Assembly (NCBI GenBank): GCA_030068075.1
Contig: CM057829.1
Location: forward strand, 79,977,132-80,041,131
Reading direction: 5' to 3'
Source of the DNA: Paguma larvata
Lineage: Eukaryota > Chordata > Mammalia > Carnivora > Viverridae
DNA: 64,000 nt
A model generated the notes under the pieces. That model made no database searches. It saw only the letters and a list, made by a program, of their open reading frames with translations, and had not been told where the DNA came from. Each line of letters opens with the position of its first letter. Positions within the stretch are counted from its first letter, which is position 1. Position numbers and translations under genes: made by a program. Shown one piece after another: positions 45,181 to 57,300 of the stretch.

Positions 45181-46043
45181 TGATTACTTAGTCTTAACTC
45201 TTCACCCTTTTATGGAAGCTTAAGGTTGACCTTATTTTATTTTCAGCTATATTTACATACTATTTTACAAATCTTATAAGTCATTAATAACAGATTATTG
45301 GTTTTACTCAATGTAGTTAATACTTTTCCTATTACTTGCGTGGCAAGACTCAAAGTTGCATTATATTTCCTCTGTTATGCTTTTCCATCTTGATTGCAGC
45401 TTACTGATTTTGCATATCTGGTAGTTCTCCGTAATCAGTTCTTTTTTTTCCCCCCTCCAGTTTCAGTCATTCTTCTCTTTCAAGAACGACTTCATTATTG
45501 TAGAATTTGTTTCAAGGTCTACTTTATTATTCCAGTAATGTCTCACAGCAATTAGCATTTTTCAATATTCTCATATTTGGTTCAGCCAGATTTACTCTTA
45601 AGATTTTTTAAGCTTTTGATTAAGTATAAAAATACTCAAAACTGAATACATTTTTGATTAAGTAAATAAGTGGTCCAAAACACAAGTAATTCTTAAAACT
45701 ATGAAGAATAGCGTATAGCAGTTTGAAATAAGTACCACATTTAGCTTTTCACATTGTAACAATATTCAGCTTAATTTAAAAAATACTAAGTTAAAAATTC
45801 CTTAGAAATGCATAAAATTCTTGTAAATTGTTATTGCTCTCCTGTCATATGTCAGGGTAAACATTTATAAGTTAAAAGCTGTGTTTTTTTTTTCAAGTGC
45901 ATGCATTGATTGCAGTGTTCACTTGACATTTGCACCCAGCTGAACCCTTAGAAAATAGCAGGAAGTTTATATACGTAGAGTATGTTGTTTAAAGATTTGT
46001 ACTCATATCATATCACTCATGTGTGTTCCTTTGAACACAATTG

Positions 46044-46160
46044 TTTATTAGTCATTCTCTGCCTTTCATATTTTGGGTGCATAGAAATGATTCTTAACAC
46101 TGTTTTTATTAGTCATTCTCTGCCTTTCATATTTTGGGGGCATAGAAATGATTCCTAACT
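46044..46160 (+). repeat. Tandem duplication, 61-bp period, two copies
   Basis: The block beginning TTTATTAGTCATTCTCTGCC and ending near TAGAAATGATTC occurs from 46044 and again from 46105, with only a few differences. It is unrelated to a recognised repeat family. Confidence 0.92.
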
Positions 46161-46229
46161 CTATGTAGTTGGCTTTTTTCTTGTCTACCCAACACTCACT
46201 TCCCTTTCTTTTGGCATTAGCATCTTGGT

Positions 46230-46540
46230 TTTCTCTTGAAGAATGGCCCCTCCCTGTACTTTGGTTTCAGGTGAGGTTGACTGTTCTCCGCCACTTCAGT
46301 GGTGGGAAACAATCTAGCTGTGCCCATGAAGCATAGTACCTTCCTTTGGTCACAGTGATTGGTTCAGGAGTAGAAATGTAAACCAAATCAGGCCAATCAG
46401 AGCCAATAGACTTTGACTAGAATTATGGGAAAGAGGCATTCTCTTTTTGATAGGATTGCTAGACTGGTAGTCTGAATACCCAGAGCTACTACTAGCTGAC
46501 TTTATGACCATTTGGGAAGACCTTGTGTGAGAACAAAGCT
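46230..46540 (+). repeat. Possible old interspersed repeat
   Basis: Segments such as CAAATCAGGCCAATCAGAGCC and GGAAAGAGGCATTCTCTTTTT resemble a dispersed mammalian repeat. A similar pattern may be present at 6,900-7,260. The family is not identified. Confidence 0.4.
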
Positions 46541-47179
46541 TGTAAGGGGAATTGGGGCATGGATGGAAAGAGATAAGATCCTAACGACAATGCCTGAACA
46601 TCTGGGTTCAGAAGTGCTTGGAGATCCACCTCTGAACTCTTACTTACATGAACCATTAACTTCCAACTTTCCACCAATACTTTCCCACCACTCCTTCATA
46701 ATTTGCATTTTTTCTCACTTGCCTCTGTAGATTTCCTAATACTTACTATATAGACTATATGAAACCATCGTTCTCCCTCCCCAACAAGACTTTTGTGGCC
46801 AAAACACCAAATAGATAGACTTCTATTTTAAAAATCTTTTGGCTCTTGGGATATATGCTAGAGGGTTTAGCTTTCTTTTTGGTGAAGCTTTCTTTTTTGT
46901 CTATGATGTCGAAGCCATAGTTAGATGCTTAAAGGAGAACAGAGCCATCGAAACTGAGTATGGTCTAAATCTGCAGTCATAAAGAAGGCCTATTGTCCTT
47001 AGAGACAATGCTACTTACTCAAAAATGTATACCAAGTTCCTGCTATTTTAGGCATGGGAATAGAGCAGTGAGCAATTAGATAAAAATCTGACCTCTTGGA
47101 GCTGACATTCTTGTGTATTTAAGAAGACTTGGTACCCAGAACTGTAGGCATTTTTGGGGCAGATGGCACTCAGGAAGAC

Positions 47180-47705
47180 TTCATGCCTCTGCCTAAAACC
47201 CAGTGGTTTCCCACTGTACTTAAATCCAGAAGCCTTAACACACAGCAATACTGCAAAAGTCTGGCCCATGTTCACTTGTATACAATTTTATCCAAGAACT
47301 TACACTCCCTTTCTCATGCTGCTCCAAGCAAACAAGCTCTCTTCTCTTTTTTGAACATTCATCTCTCTCATAATACTCACATATGCTCCTCTCCATCTTG
47401 TCTGTCTCTTTCCCCAGCACTTCACATGGTCACAGCTTAAATGACACTTCTTCAGAGAGACATTCTCTCCCCACTCAGTCTAAAGTGGGTCTCCTTAATA
47501 TTTGATCTATTTTGTCATAGTATTTATAATGAATTTAATATATATGCATATGTATTTATATATATTTCTTTTTTAGTGTTTATTTACTACCTCTCCCACC
47601 AATGTAAGCTTTGTGAGGCCAGAGACTGTATTTATTTTGTTCACCACTGGATTACTCAGTGCTTGGCATAGTGCTTAGCACGTTGTAGAGACTTAAATAT
47701 ATTTG
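47180..47705 (+). repeat. L2 LINE 3' fragment, long
   Basis: The L2 order is followed closely: CCCAGTGGTTTCCCACTGTA, AATCCAGAAGCCTTAACAC, AAGTCTGGCCCATGTTCAC, CTTCACATGGTCACAGCTTA, CTTCTTCAGAGAGACATTCTC, TTGTGAGGCCAGAGACTG and GTGCTTGGCATAGTGCTTAG. The apparent open frames here are remnants of this element. Confidence 0.85.
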
Positions 47706-47709
47706 TTGC

Positions 47710-50700
47710 ATAACTATGTGGCTTGACCTCAGCCTCTTTAAGATGTAGCTTCTACTGTCTTAACTGTTTTTTGAGCCCCATGCTTTCCAAGTCAAGGACC
47801 CTTTGTAGCCCTCTTCTTTAAGCTGCCTGTCCTAGAGGTCACTCTGGTACAGCAGTCATCATCTATTTATGTTATAGGCTGGGCCACAGGCACCAAACTG
47901 GGAGAGTGACCACAGAAACCTGATGAGGTAACTTGAACCAAAACAGAAACTCTGCCCTTTCAACTAGAGCTTTTCAGAGCTGGAATTGAAAGGGGCAGGA
48001 TAATTCCAGAAACCCATTGGTCATTATGGGAGCACTGAATCCCAAACCTGACTGTGGGCTAAAGAGGCTCAGGCAACAACATGGAAGCCAGTGAGGAGAC
48101 TGGGAATATGGGCAAGTGTGTCAGCTTCTAAGCTTGTTTGTTTGGAGTGTGATGTTTGTGTGAGTTGGGAGTGGTATAGTGGACAGCTGTAACTTATTAC
48201 ATACTGACTGCCTGACACACAGAACGCCTGGAGAACCAGGCAAAGTAGACCCTCCAGGTGGGAGAATCAACATAACCTGAGATGCTGGGGGAATTGGAGG
48301 CAGTGGAAATGAGATGAGCTGACATACTGCTCTTGCCTATTCCCATTCCATTCTGGTTCTTTGTTGGTTTTAGATGAAGTATAAACAGATCCAATCAGCT
48401 TACTCTGTCCCTTTTAGACTTCAGACCTTCTTAGAACCAAGGTATTAATTTTTCTTCCTGATCTTTTATTATGAACGTTTTCAAACGTTCTGTGAAACCC
48501 AAGTATTTTCCACCTAGATTCTAACATTAACATTTTTATTTTGCTTGTTTTATTACATATCTATCCATCTATTTAGCCCTTTATCCACCTATTAATGCAT
48601 CTTAATTTTTTATGTATTCACTGGTGGAAGTAATTGTAGATATTGGTACATTTTTCTTTAAGTGCTTCCGTATTCATATCATTCATAAGAGTTGAATATT
48701 TTTTACAGCTTTTTTTCTTTTGATGTAAATTTTACATATAATAAATGCACAAATCTTTAGTATCCATTTGCTGGGTTTCGACAATTGAATACCCTTGTAT
48801 ATCAAACCTTATCAAGGTGCAAAACATTGTCATCATCCCTGTAAATTCCCTTGTACCCTTTACCAGTCAATTCTTGCCCAACCCTCAGAGGCCAGGGCTG
48901 GCTCTTCTGGTTTTTTGTTTGTTTGGTTTTTTTCTTTTTCTCTTTGTTTTGTTTTGAAGATATCAGCTTATGCTAGTTAGGGTCAATAATGAGCACTTAA
49001 ATAATCTTTTTTTAGTAGTTATCTGTTCTTCTCATGATTCAAATAAAAACTCTACTTCTAGAATTAAAAATCAACCAAAACTTGAAAGAAAGAACTTGGT
49101 ACAGTGTCTTCTTCATAATTAATTTCCCCAGTTAGGGCCTAACTTACTTAGGCCCTAAGTTAGATTAACTTGTGTTATCTAACTCACATTTCCACAGGGT
49201 GCACCAGATACAGAATAAAAATAGGATTAAGGGCCACAAGGTCACTTTAACAGAAACAAAACAAACAGTATTTCTGTGGTTATTACCTCCTCTCTATTTT
49301 CCCCCCACTACCTAGGTCACTCCAAGGTCATTCTGGCCTCTTCTTATCAGTGCTTTTCAGAAGTCTCCATGCATGTCATATATAATCTTGCTAAACTCAC
49401 CCAAATCATACCTTTGTGAACACTAGGTTGTTACCCTTACTTAGGTGAAACTGGTACTTCTAAAGTCTCTGCTAACCTAAAGATGTATTTCCCAGGAGCA
49501 TGCTTGGCCTTTTTAAGAAATAGACCTTTGGTGACTAAATCCTACTTGTTTTCTAGATATGTATACTCAGACATGTCTGAATTTTCTGTGGGTTCATAGT
49601 TTAGCTTCATCCTTGGTGTCCGTTGCTATAATTACAAATGACATCCTTGAAAACTAAACCACTGATAAACGCCACACCTTTTTTTCTAGATGTTACTCCA
49701 ATACAATGGAAAGTACCTATGTTTTATATTGCCCTTTAGCTTTCATACATTCCTTTTCATGTATTAAAGTGAAGATTTTAATACATTAAGTATTGACACA
49801 CGCGAACTACCTCCTGTACCTCGAATTTGGACTCTTCTACACCATCTTAGCAATGATTTAGGAACAGTGCAGCCAAAAATTCAGCTTCACCTGTCTTCTT
49901 GGCTTTATCCAAGTAGCTGTGTTTATTTAATACTTGTATATTCTACTGTATTTTATCCTTATATGAAAAACAAATTCACAGTAGAAAAATGAATGGGCTG
50001 GTTAAGAAACAAGGGCCTGAGTATCTTAATAAATTTAGGACAAAGACTAAAATCATTAAACGAGTTGAAAGTGGTGACCTATCAATCTCAACCAAAGATT
50101 CATTAGATTTAAAGGGGTTTGTCTGTATGTTGAGATATATTTTGTTAAAAAAGAACATGTGTGGGATGCTTTAGAAACATACCATCAGAGATTGAGATTA
50201 AAAGGTAAAGAATAGTGAGAGGTTTTATAGCATTTTGTAGCTCTTTGAGAAGAAAACCCAATGTTAAAATAGTTTATCATAATGTAATTTTCCTATTACT
50301 ATTGATCAAAGTTAATAATGACAACATACCATGTGATTATTTATCCAGTGTAGATTTATCCTAATATACTATAATCTCCCTAAGTTTTTTTTCCGTTTTA
50401 ACTACTCTTTCATGAAAACCTAGAAAAATGACTAGCATTTACATGGGTTCAATAAATGTGTTGAATGAATTAACAAATTTGTGTGAATATTCCTATAGAA
50501 AAGCTACAGGGCTGTTAGGTTGAAAGATATGCACGTTTTAAATATTGATAGGTGTAGCCAAATTGCTCTCCAAAAAGCATAAATCCCATTCTTGAGGTAA
50601 TAGGAAAATCTAAAAAGGATGTAGGTTTATTATTCTCATGTGAAGAAATTAATATGCTTTAAAAAATCCTGTATTATTGTTTAAAATTTTCAGATAGAGA

Positions 50701-53060
50701 AGTATGTTGTATTGAGAAACTTTTAAAATTTTGAAATTGTTGCTTCTTATAGATTGGTAGTGTGGTTATGCTGAGGTAACTTTAAAAACTGAAACTTGCA
50801 TGTGTAGATGTTGGCCAGGTGGAGTGTAGGAAATGTATTTTAGATGGAGGGAAGAGCAAGTACAAATACATGGTATACAAACAAATATCCAAATATTCAA
50901 CAATTGAGAGTATATACATCCATACCTTGAATGAAATATGGCATCATTTATAAGAAACGAGGTGGTTCTGTTGGTACTGACACAAAAAGATGCTTTTTAT
51001 TTAAGGAGAAAACACAGGTGATAAGCAGTTTTTTTGAAACAAATACTATGTGTGTTTGTGTACCCAGGCATGTTTGTATCTGTGCTCACAGAGATAAAGT
51101 GTCTGGGAGGGTACAAACCAAATTGTTGAGTATGTTATTCCTGGGGAAGTGAGTGGGTTGAGGTTGTGATGCAGAGATTTTTTATTTAATATACTTAGGT
51201 TTTAATTGAGTTTTTTTAAACAGCCAAAGTGTATATACTTTGTACTGAACTATTTTTTAAAGAAAAAGGTGTGTTATGTGGAAACATGGTGGGCTGCTCC
51301 TAAAATGCATCTGTTAATAAATGTGTAGGAAGCATTAGGACGTTTCTTGTAGCAATTCTTTATTAATCTTTTACAAAATAGGCTAGGTTAGATCAGTGAT
51401 ATTCTAGCATTTTTAAAGCCTTGGAGTTTATTGTTTAAACTCAATCCTAGGCAGAATTCTTGTGTGTGAAAATGATGCAATCAGAGTCAGTTGGTGGAAC
51501 CTGAGAGTGAGGGGCCTCTGTCGCCGTTCCCCTCCCCTTATAATCTTTTGACAGACCCTAGGGCTTGCTGAACACAGTTTGAAATGCACTGTTCTCTTCC
51601 CGGGATGCTTTTGATTTAGTCCTTCCTGAAGGTCAGAGGGATATACCAGCTCTGTGATTCTAAAGCACAGAGAATAAAGAATGCCTACAGGTAACCCCAG
51701 AATTCTCTCTTGCCTTACAGAAAACACATTTAGGGCAGGAGATATTCATGTCATGTAAGATAGTTCCAGATGGACAATAGAAGAGAGAGTTTTTATTTTG
51801 CATTTCTTGGCTTTGGAGTCTTATAATTTTAAAATCCAAGCTTTATGATCTATGCCCTCTTTATATCCACAAAGTGACTAGAACAGTTGTTAAACTAACA
51901 AATATAGCTTCTATACATGTCTGGCTGCTTTGCCAATCTTAACATAATGAAATAAACAGTTTTAAAAAGGAAGACATTATTTTGTTTTTGTCTAAGAATA
52001 TCCCTCTTTCAAGTCCAAGCAACAACACAGAAATTAAAGAGCATAAATAATACTTAATAGTGAAATTTAAACCCATTTTTGAAAGAATTATTTTTCTTTT
52101 GGGATGTGTACATAATTTTATATTTAGTGTTTCATGCCTAACATTTGATTTCTGGGCTTAGTATTGGAAGCAAAATTTCTTAATGCCATATATTGTTATG
52201 CTAGTTTGTTAATAAAAGTTATTTTGATCTAAACATGCTAGTGTGTTTAAAATAATAGAGAAGGCATATTATCATTATTTATTCACATAGACCCAAGTTT
52301 TTGTTCTGTGCTTTAAATGGTTTTATTTATTTTCATTTAAAATTTGTGTGTGTATGTAGACTATATAGTAGAGGAAAAGAAAACAGCCATAATATAGAAG
52401 ATGAAAAAAATCTCTTTTCCCCACAAGGTGGTACTGTGGTTCTTTTACTCTTGCAAAAATCTAAGTACAGAATTGATATTTCTCTACTTGTCTTCCTTCC
52501 CCCCAACATTTTACAGGTGATCTACAATTAGATTCTAATAAAAATGAGAAATAATTTCAAAGGAAACTTGATACTTTTAAGTTTGAGGTAAACGGCAAGC
52601 AACTAAAAATTCTCTAGCCTTCTTTAAAAGTTTTTCCCTCTAGCTTTTTGCTTCTTTTTAAAAAGTTTGTTTACAAACTTTGGTTATAGTTTATGGTATT
52701 TTATTTATACTCTTTATACTATATATGCTATGATAGTGTATGTAGTAGCCATTTTTGTTACTATAAAAAAGCATTATCAGACATCTTTAAAATGTTTCAA
52801 TAAATGAGCACAAATGCAACTCCTCATTTTTAGGCAATTCAATTTTCTCCCTCTTCTAAGCAATATCAATAAAGAACTTGATCTAAACCTCAGTTATATA
52901 AGTAAAAATTACAGAACATGGCCTAAAAAAAAGACAAAACACTTGGGTAGATCTTGTGCTTTTTCTTTTTACATTGTATCTTTCAGCTTATTGAAGGTTA
53001 AAAACTATGTTCATATCTGCATATGGAACATATATGTTTGTTTTTCTCTGTAGTAAGAAA
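47710..53060. other. Intergenic, no gene recognised
   Basis: Mostly AT-rich unassigned DNA. It includes an 11-bp-arm inverted repeat (49132-49142 and 49148-49158) and an L1-like stretch at about 48,450-48,900. No exon with splice support or known protein was found. Confidence 0.6.
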
Positions 53061-53074
53061 TCAAGGCAAGTCAT

Positions 53075-53135
53075 TGCAAGATTGGGTTCCAGACTCAACT
53101 TCCCGGTTCTGCTCGCTGGTAGCTTGTGACGTTTG
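53075..53135 (+). repeat. MIR fragment
   Basis: GATTGGGTTCCAGACTCAAC followed by GTTCTGCTCGCTGGTAGCTTG and TGAC matches the 5' part of the MIR core. Confidence 0.55.
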
Positions 53136-53569
53136 TTGAGCCCTTGCATAGGTTTCTAGGCCTGGCAGAGGGGACAATGACAGAAATGCCACAGCGCCCC
53201 TTGCCCTCAGGGCAGCGGTGGTCTCAGGGGTCCTGCATAGAAATTAAGTGGGGCGAGAGCCCGTGTATCTTGAGACTGTATTTAAGTAGTAAGCAGAGCT
53301 CTTCCTAGACTGCCCGATTATCTGGGGGTGCCCCGGGGAGCGGGCTGATGGAGATTATATGGATTTGCCTTGGGAATCCCAGAGTCTAGGAGGTGGAAAC
53401 AAATTTTTGATAAATTTGTTGGCTACAGTAATGAACATGGGAGGAAAAGAAAGGATTCTGCGAGAGATTGGGGAGACAAAACCCAGGGAAAAAACAGGAT
53501 CAAAAATGACAGTAAAAGCCGGGAGGGAAGACAGAACATAGAAAAGAAGAGGAAGAAGCAAAATTGAAC

Positions 53570-54270
53570 GAAGACGGGGCAGGACCCTAGGAGCCGGAGG
53601 ATGGGCATCCGGCTTCTCATTTCATCCCACGGGAAGCCCGCGGAGAAGGCGTCTTCGGTCCCGTTTTACGGGTGGGAAACGTTGGCCTTAAGAGGTTAGA
53701 TAACTGCTCAAGGTCACTGAGCTAAGTAGCAGAGCAGGATTCTCACCCCTCCTCGACCCCGATCCAGGGTCTGGCCGGATCGTGACTGCCGCCCAGGGAA
53801 AGGGCGCGCAGGGCGGGCAGAGCGCAGGACCCGCCGGGCTGGAGTCGCAGCTCCAGGAGCGCGCTGCAGAGGCGGCCGGGTGGGGGTCGGTCATTACCTC
53901 CCCAAGCAAGGTCGCGGCTCGGGGCCTCTCTAGACATCCTCTCCACAGCCGGAGTCTGGGCAGAGGAGCGAGGGCGAGCGGCTCTGGGCTCCGGCAAGGG
54001 GAGAGTCGCTCCATTTCTCCGCTCCCGGTCGCATCCAGCCTCTTCCTGGCTCCGCACTTGTACCTCCCAACCGCACCAACGCGGATCCCCCTCTGTTCCC
54101 CTCTCCCGGCCAGCACTTCCAGACCCACACAGCCCCAACAACGCGCCCTGAGGGCTGCGGGCGGGCGCTGCACGGGATGGGTGCAAAGTTAACCATACGC
54201 CTCAGAGGACAGTGAGTGTTTCCCGGCGCCGGGGCTCAAGCTCTGTGGTGAAGCGTACCTGCCAACGAGA
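53570..54270. promoter_or_regulatory. Orphan CpG island, candidate promoter of an unannotated transcript
   Basis: A GC-rich, CpG-dense block stands out against AT-rich flanks about 21 kb upstream of the MAP3K7 start. It is not a recognised repeat, apart from a MIR at its left edge. Minus-strand splice-donor candidates are GAG|GTAATG (after 53898), GAG|GTACAA (after 54064) and CAG|GTACGC (after 54259). A plus-strand candidate is GGAG|GTAAAA at 54372. Several overlapping open frames of 130-160 codons exist on both strands, as expected from GC-rich DNA with few stops. None matches a protein I know. A non-coding RNA promoter or enhancer is more likely than a protein gene. Confidence 0.6.
53660..53760 (-). 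repeat. MIR fragment at the edge of the CpG island
   Basis: The inverted MIR core is seen in TTTTACGGGTGGGAAACG, TTAAGAGGTTAGATAACTGC, TCAAGGTCACTGAGCTAAGT and GCAGAGCAGGATTCTCACCC. Confidence 0.75.
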
Positions 54271-54399
54271 CCAGACTCAGACACAGGGAAGCCGGGGACA
54301 TTTACCAACCTGTCACTTACATGGATATACACAAGTACGTAAGAGCAGAGATGTGTGCACCCTCACAGGAGGTAAAAACAAAACAGCCACAGGGAATAA

Positions 54400-57300
54400 T
54401 ACCCAGTCTGTATTGTGAATCAGTGCAGTTTGATGTAACGAGCACCCCATTCGATGAATAGCTCCTGCCAATTCTTAGTGATTATTCAATGATTATTAAT
54501 TGACGAGACACCTTTCACCTGAAAAATGGCTTGTCTGCATTGTCTTTCTTCTCAGATAACTGCGAATTAAAGTTTCTTTGTTAGGGAGAACAAAGAAGAA
54601 TCCAAATTATTTTAAGGAGGCTTTAGCATTTGACTTGGCAAACGGTTTTGCTAAAAGATCAACCTTCTCTCTTTGATTCGCCCCCTCTCTGTCACAGCCT
54701 CAGTGTGGGGTTGTCTTTGCAAAAAGGCTAATGCTCCCAGCTGGTTTGGGGCCCCTCTCTTTCAGAATTTAGCAGTTTAGAAGTAAGAAGAGATTTAGAA
54801 GCCGCCTACCACATACAACCTTTTACTTTAACATCGGAGGTAAAAGCGGCCTGGAGAAGTTAAGGGTATCTTGCAAGGCTGTGACAAAGCATGGGACCGA
54901 AACATGTCCCTGCCCTTGTGCTCTGCTGGTTCTTTGGAGTGGTGGCCACCTGCGCCCATTTCCTCCCTTCACTCGGCCCCCATCCTATGCTCACCTTCCC
55001 TCTTGGGAGCCCAGTAAAAACTCCCTTCTTGAAAGTTTATCAAGAAGGCAATGTCTTCTTCCTTTTCATCTTAAAAATTATTTTCTTTTGCTGTCAGATT
55101 CATTCTGACATAGATCAGGGGTGGAAAAGTGTGTGGTATAGAATAGAGTCATTAGTAAATCCATCTCGTTTTTTGTTTCATTTGACAGCAACACATTAAA
55201 TTAATCCCTGTCCAAAAGAATCACATTAAGGGAGCTGTCAATGCTAATCCCCAGCTCATTGTTGCTACCTAGCTCAGGGTTGACTTTAATAGGTCGCGCT
55301 GACATTTGCTTCTTGAGAGGCACATCGGTGACTTCATCCAGACCCAAATCTGTTCTCATCAAAAAGTGGAGGCACTGGCAAGTTCTTACAGACACTGAAC
55401 TCTTTGGGTTTCTACCTTGGGGTTTGGGCTCTTGTTGGAAACATTGATTTACATTTAGCTTTTAACAATGAAAAGAAGATAAGGTAGAATCCTTTTTGAG
55501 AAAAAGAAAAAGCTGATTAAAAAAATTAAAACTAGATTATTATTGTTCTTATGCTTATTTGTAGTATCCTATATTAACTACTACTGTTATCTGTAGTTCT
55601 GATTGTATGCAAACTAGATTTAAGATGAAAAACAAATGAGGAAAAAATGGTTGAGAGAAGAATAGACTGCATAGACTAATGAAAAAGGGAGAAGAAGCAA
55701 ATATGAGAAAATCTAGAGAAATATAAAAGACTTTAGAAAAGCCGGAGGAAAAAAAAAGGAATTTACTGGCAGGGAAAAGTAACATTTAAGCAATAATTTG
55801 GATAGAAAGGATTTGGGCAGTATAGAAACTAGGTAAAAATACATTACAAAAAGATCAAAACATTCCTTTAACCATCATTTAGAAACTATGATTATAAAAT
55901 GTTTTCTTTAAATGTTATTGCTCTGCCTCTCAAGCCTCTGTTTTCCACACCTTCCCCCAACTCCTGCACATGGATATGGATTATCTGGCTTTGTGCCTAT
56001 GACATTTATGGATTCCAGATCTGACAATCATATATTAGCCTTTGTCTGGGCAGCTAAGAAAAAGCAGAGGACTGACCCAATCTGAAATCATTTAACTTGT
56101 TCTTAAAATATGCCTCTTACCTTGTTATTCTTATTTTTGTGGGTGTTTGGCAACATTTTGAAGATGAAGTGGGAGCTAAAAATTGAGAAGTGGGTATCCA
56201 CTATTTAACAAACATATTGAATGAAGTATACCAATATACAGATTTGTTATATCCATATATGCCAGAAAATAACTATGTTTCTATTTTTACTAATTGAATC
56301 ATACTTTATTCATATTGCTAAGTGATACTATAAATCTTTTTGTCAAGTGAAAACTCACCTCTGCCTCAATTTTTTTCCCCTGAAAATCTGTATTTTCAAG
56401 TAAACATGGCACAGTTAAACCTCTTACTTTCAGGATTTACTTTTATTATAGTTTTCATCTCCTTTTGCTCCTTTATCTCCTCAGAATTACCTCTGGACAT
56501 AACCATTTAAAAAGTTACTTTTCTATAATCTCTGTAAAACACAAAACTATCTATTGAAGGCAATTTATTTGAATGATTGAACAACTGAGGTTAATTCTTA
56601 GAAAATGGGCTAGGATTTTTGTGGCCCACATAATAAGACTACAAAGGATCAGTAAGAAAAGAACTATGCATGCATTCAACAATCTCCAGACAAATGCCAG
56701 GAGTATGAGGGATAAGAACTTAGGTTCATATTGCATCAGTGGTCTAAGACCTAGTTGACAGTTTAGAAATTGGTGGGTTAGAGCAGACATGAATGGAATG
56801 CTAAAACTCCAGGTATGCCAATGCTCTGTACTCAGCACAATCAATGTCTTGTACACAGTAGGCATTCAGTGGAAAATTTTTACATCAATAATGAATGTTT
56901 TTGTAACACATCCATGGAGAAAGGAGTGCAGGACATAAAGAATACAGGTAGGAAACAGAAAGGAGAAGGCCAAAGGAGGCGGCGGAGTGGGACATTGTCA
57001 CTTGTCAAAGCACCACTGATTTGCTGGGTTGCAATGACTGAGGAACTGGCTCTGGGAATTAAAGCAGAAAGGTAAAGCCAGTAGGCAATAATGCAGCGGG
57101 GATATGAGTACTTATCCTCTGGAAATGTATCCATATGTGCTGTTCACTGTACACGTGCTCAGATAAGAGCTTTGCCTTCAAGGAATATGTATTTCAAAGG
57201 AAAAACATGTTTTTGAATTTAGATAATTCATTATGTGTAATGATGTATCAGGAAATGACTTTCAATGATTGTGAACTTCTGTGTGCATCTCATGGTTCAG

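Noticed and set aside
47129..47440. 103-codon frame with mammalian-looking codons
   Set aside because: It lies within an L2 3' fragment and is a remnant of that element.
49132..49158. Inverted repeat TTAGGGCCTAA / TTAGGCCCTAA
   Set aside because: The arms are only 11 bp and an isolated short hairpin of this size is expected by chance in 64 kb; no processing or regulatory context.
53688..54192. Overlapping open frames of 136-161 codons on both strands in the CpG island
   Set aside because: GC-rich DNA has few stop codons. The frames lie on both strands, match no family I know and contain low-complexity Ala/Gly/Pro/Arg sequence.
54891..55199. 102-codon frame with a hydrophobic, signal-like start
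   Set aside because: No homology that I recognise, no exon structure, and the hydrophobic runs come from T-rich DNA.
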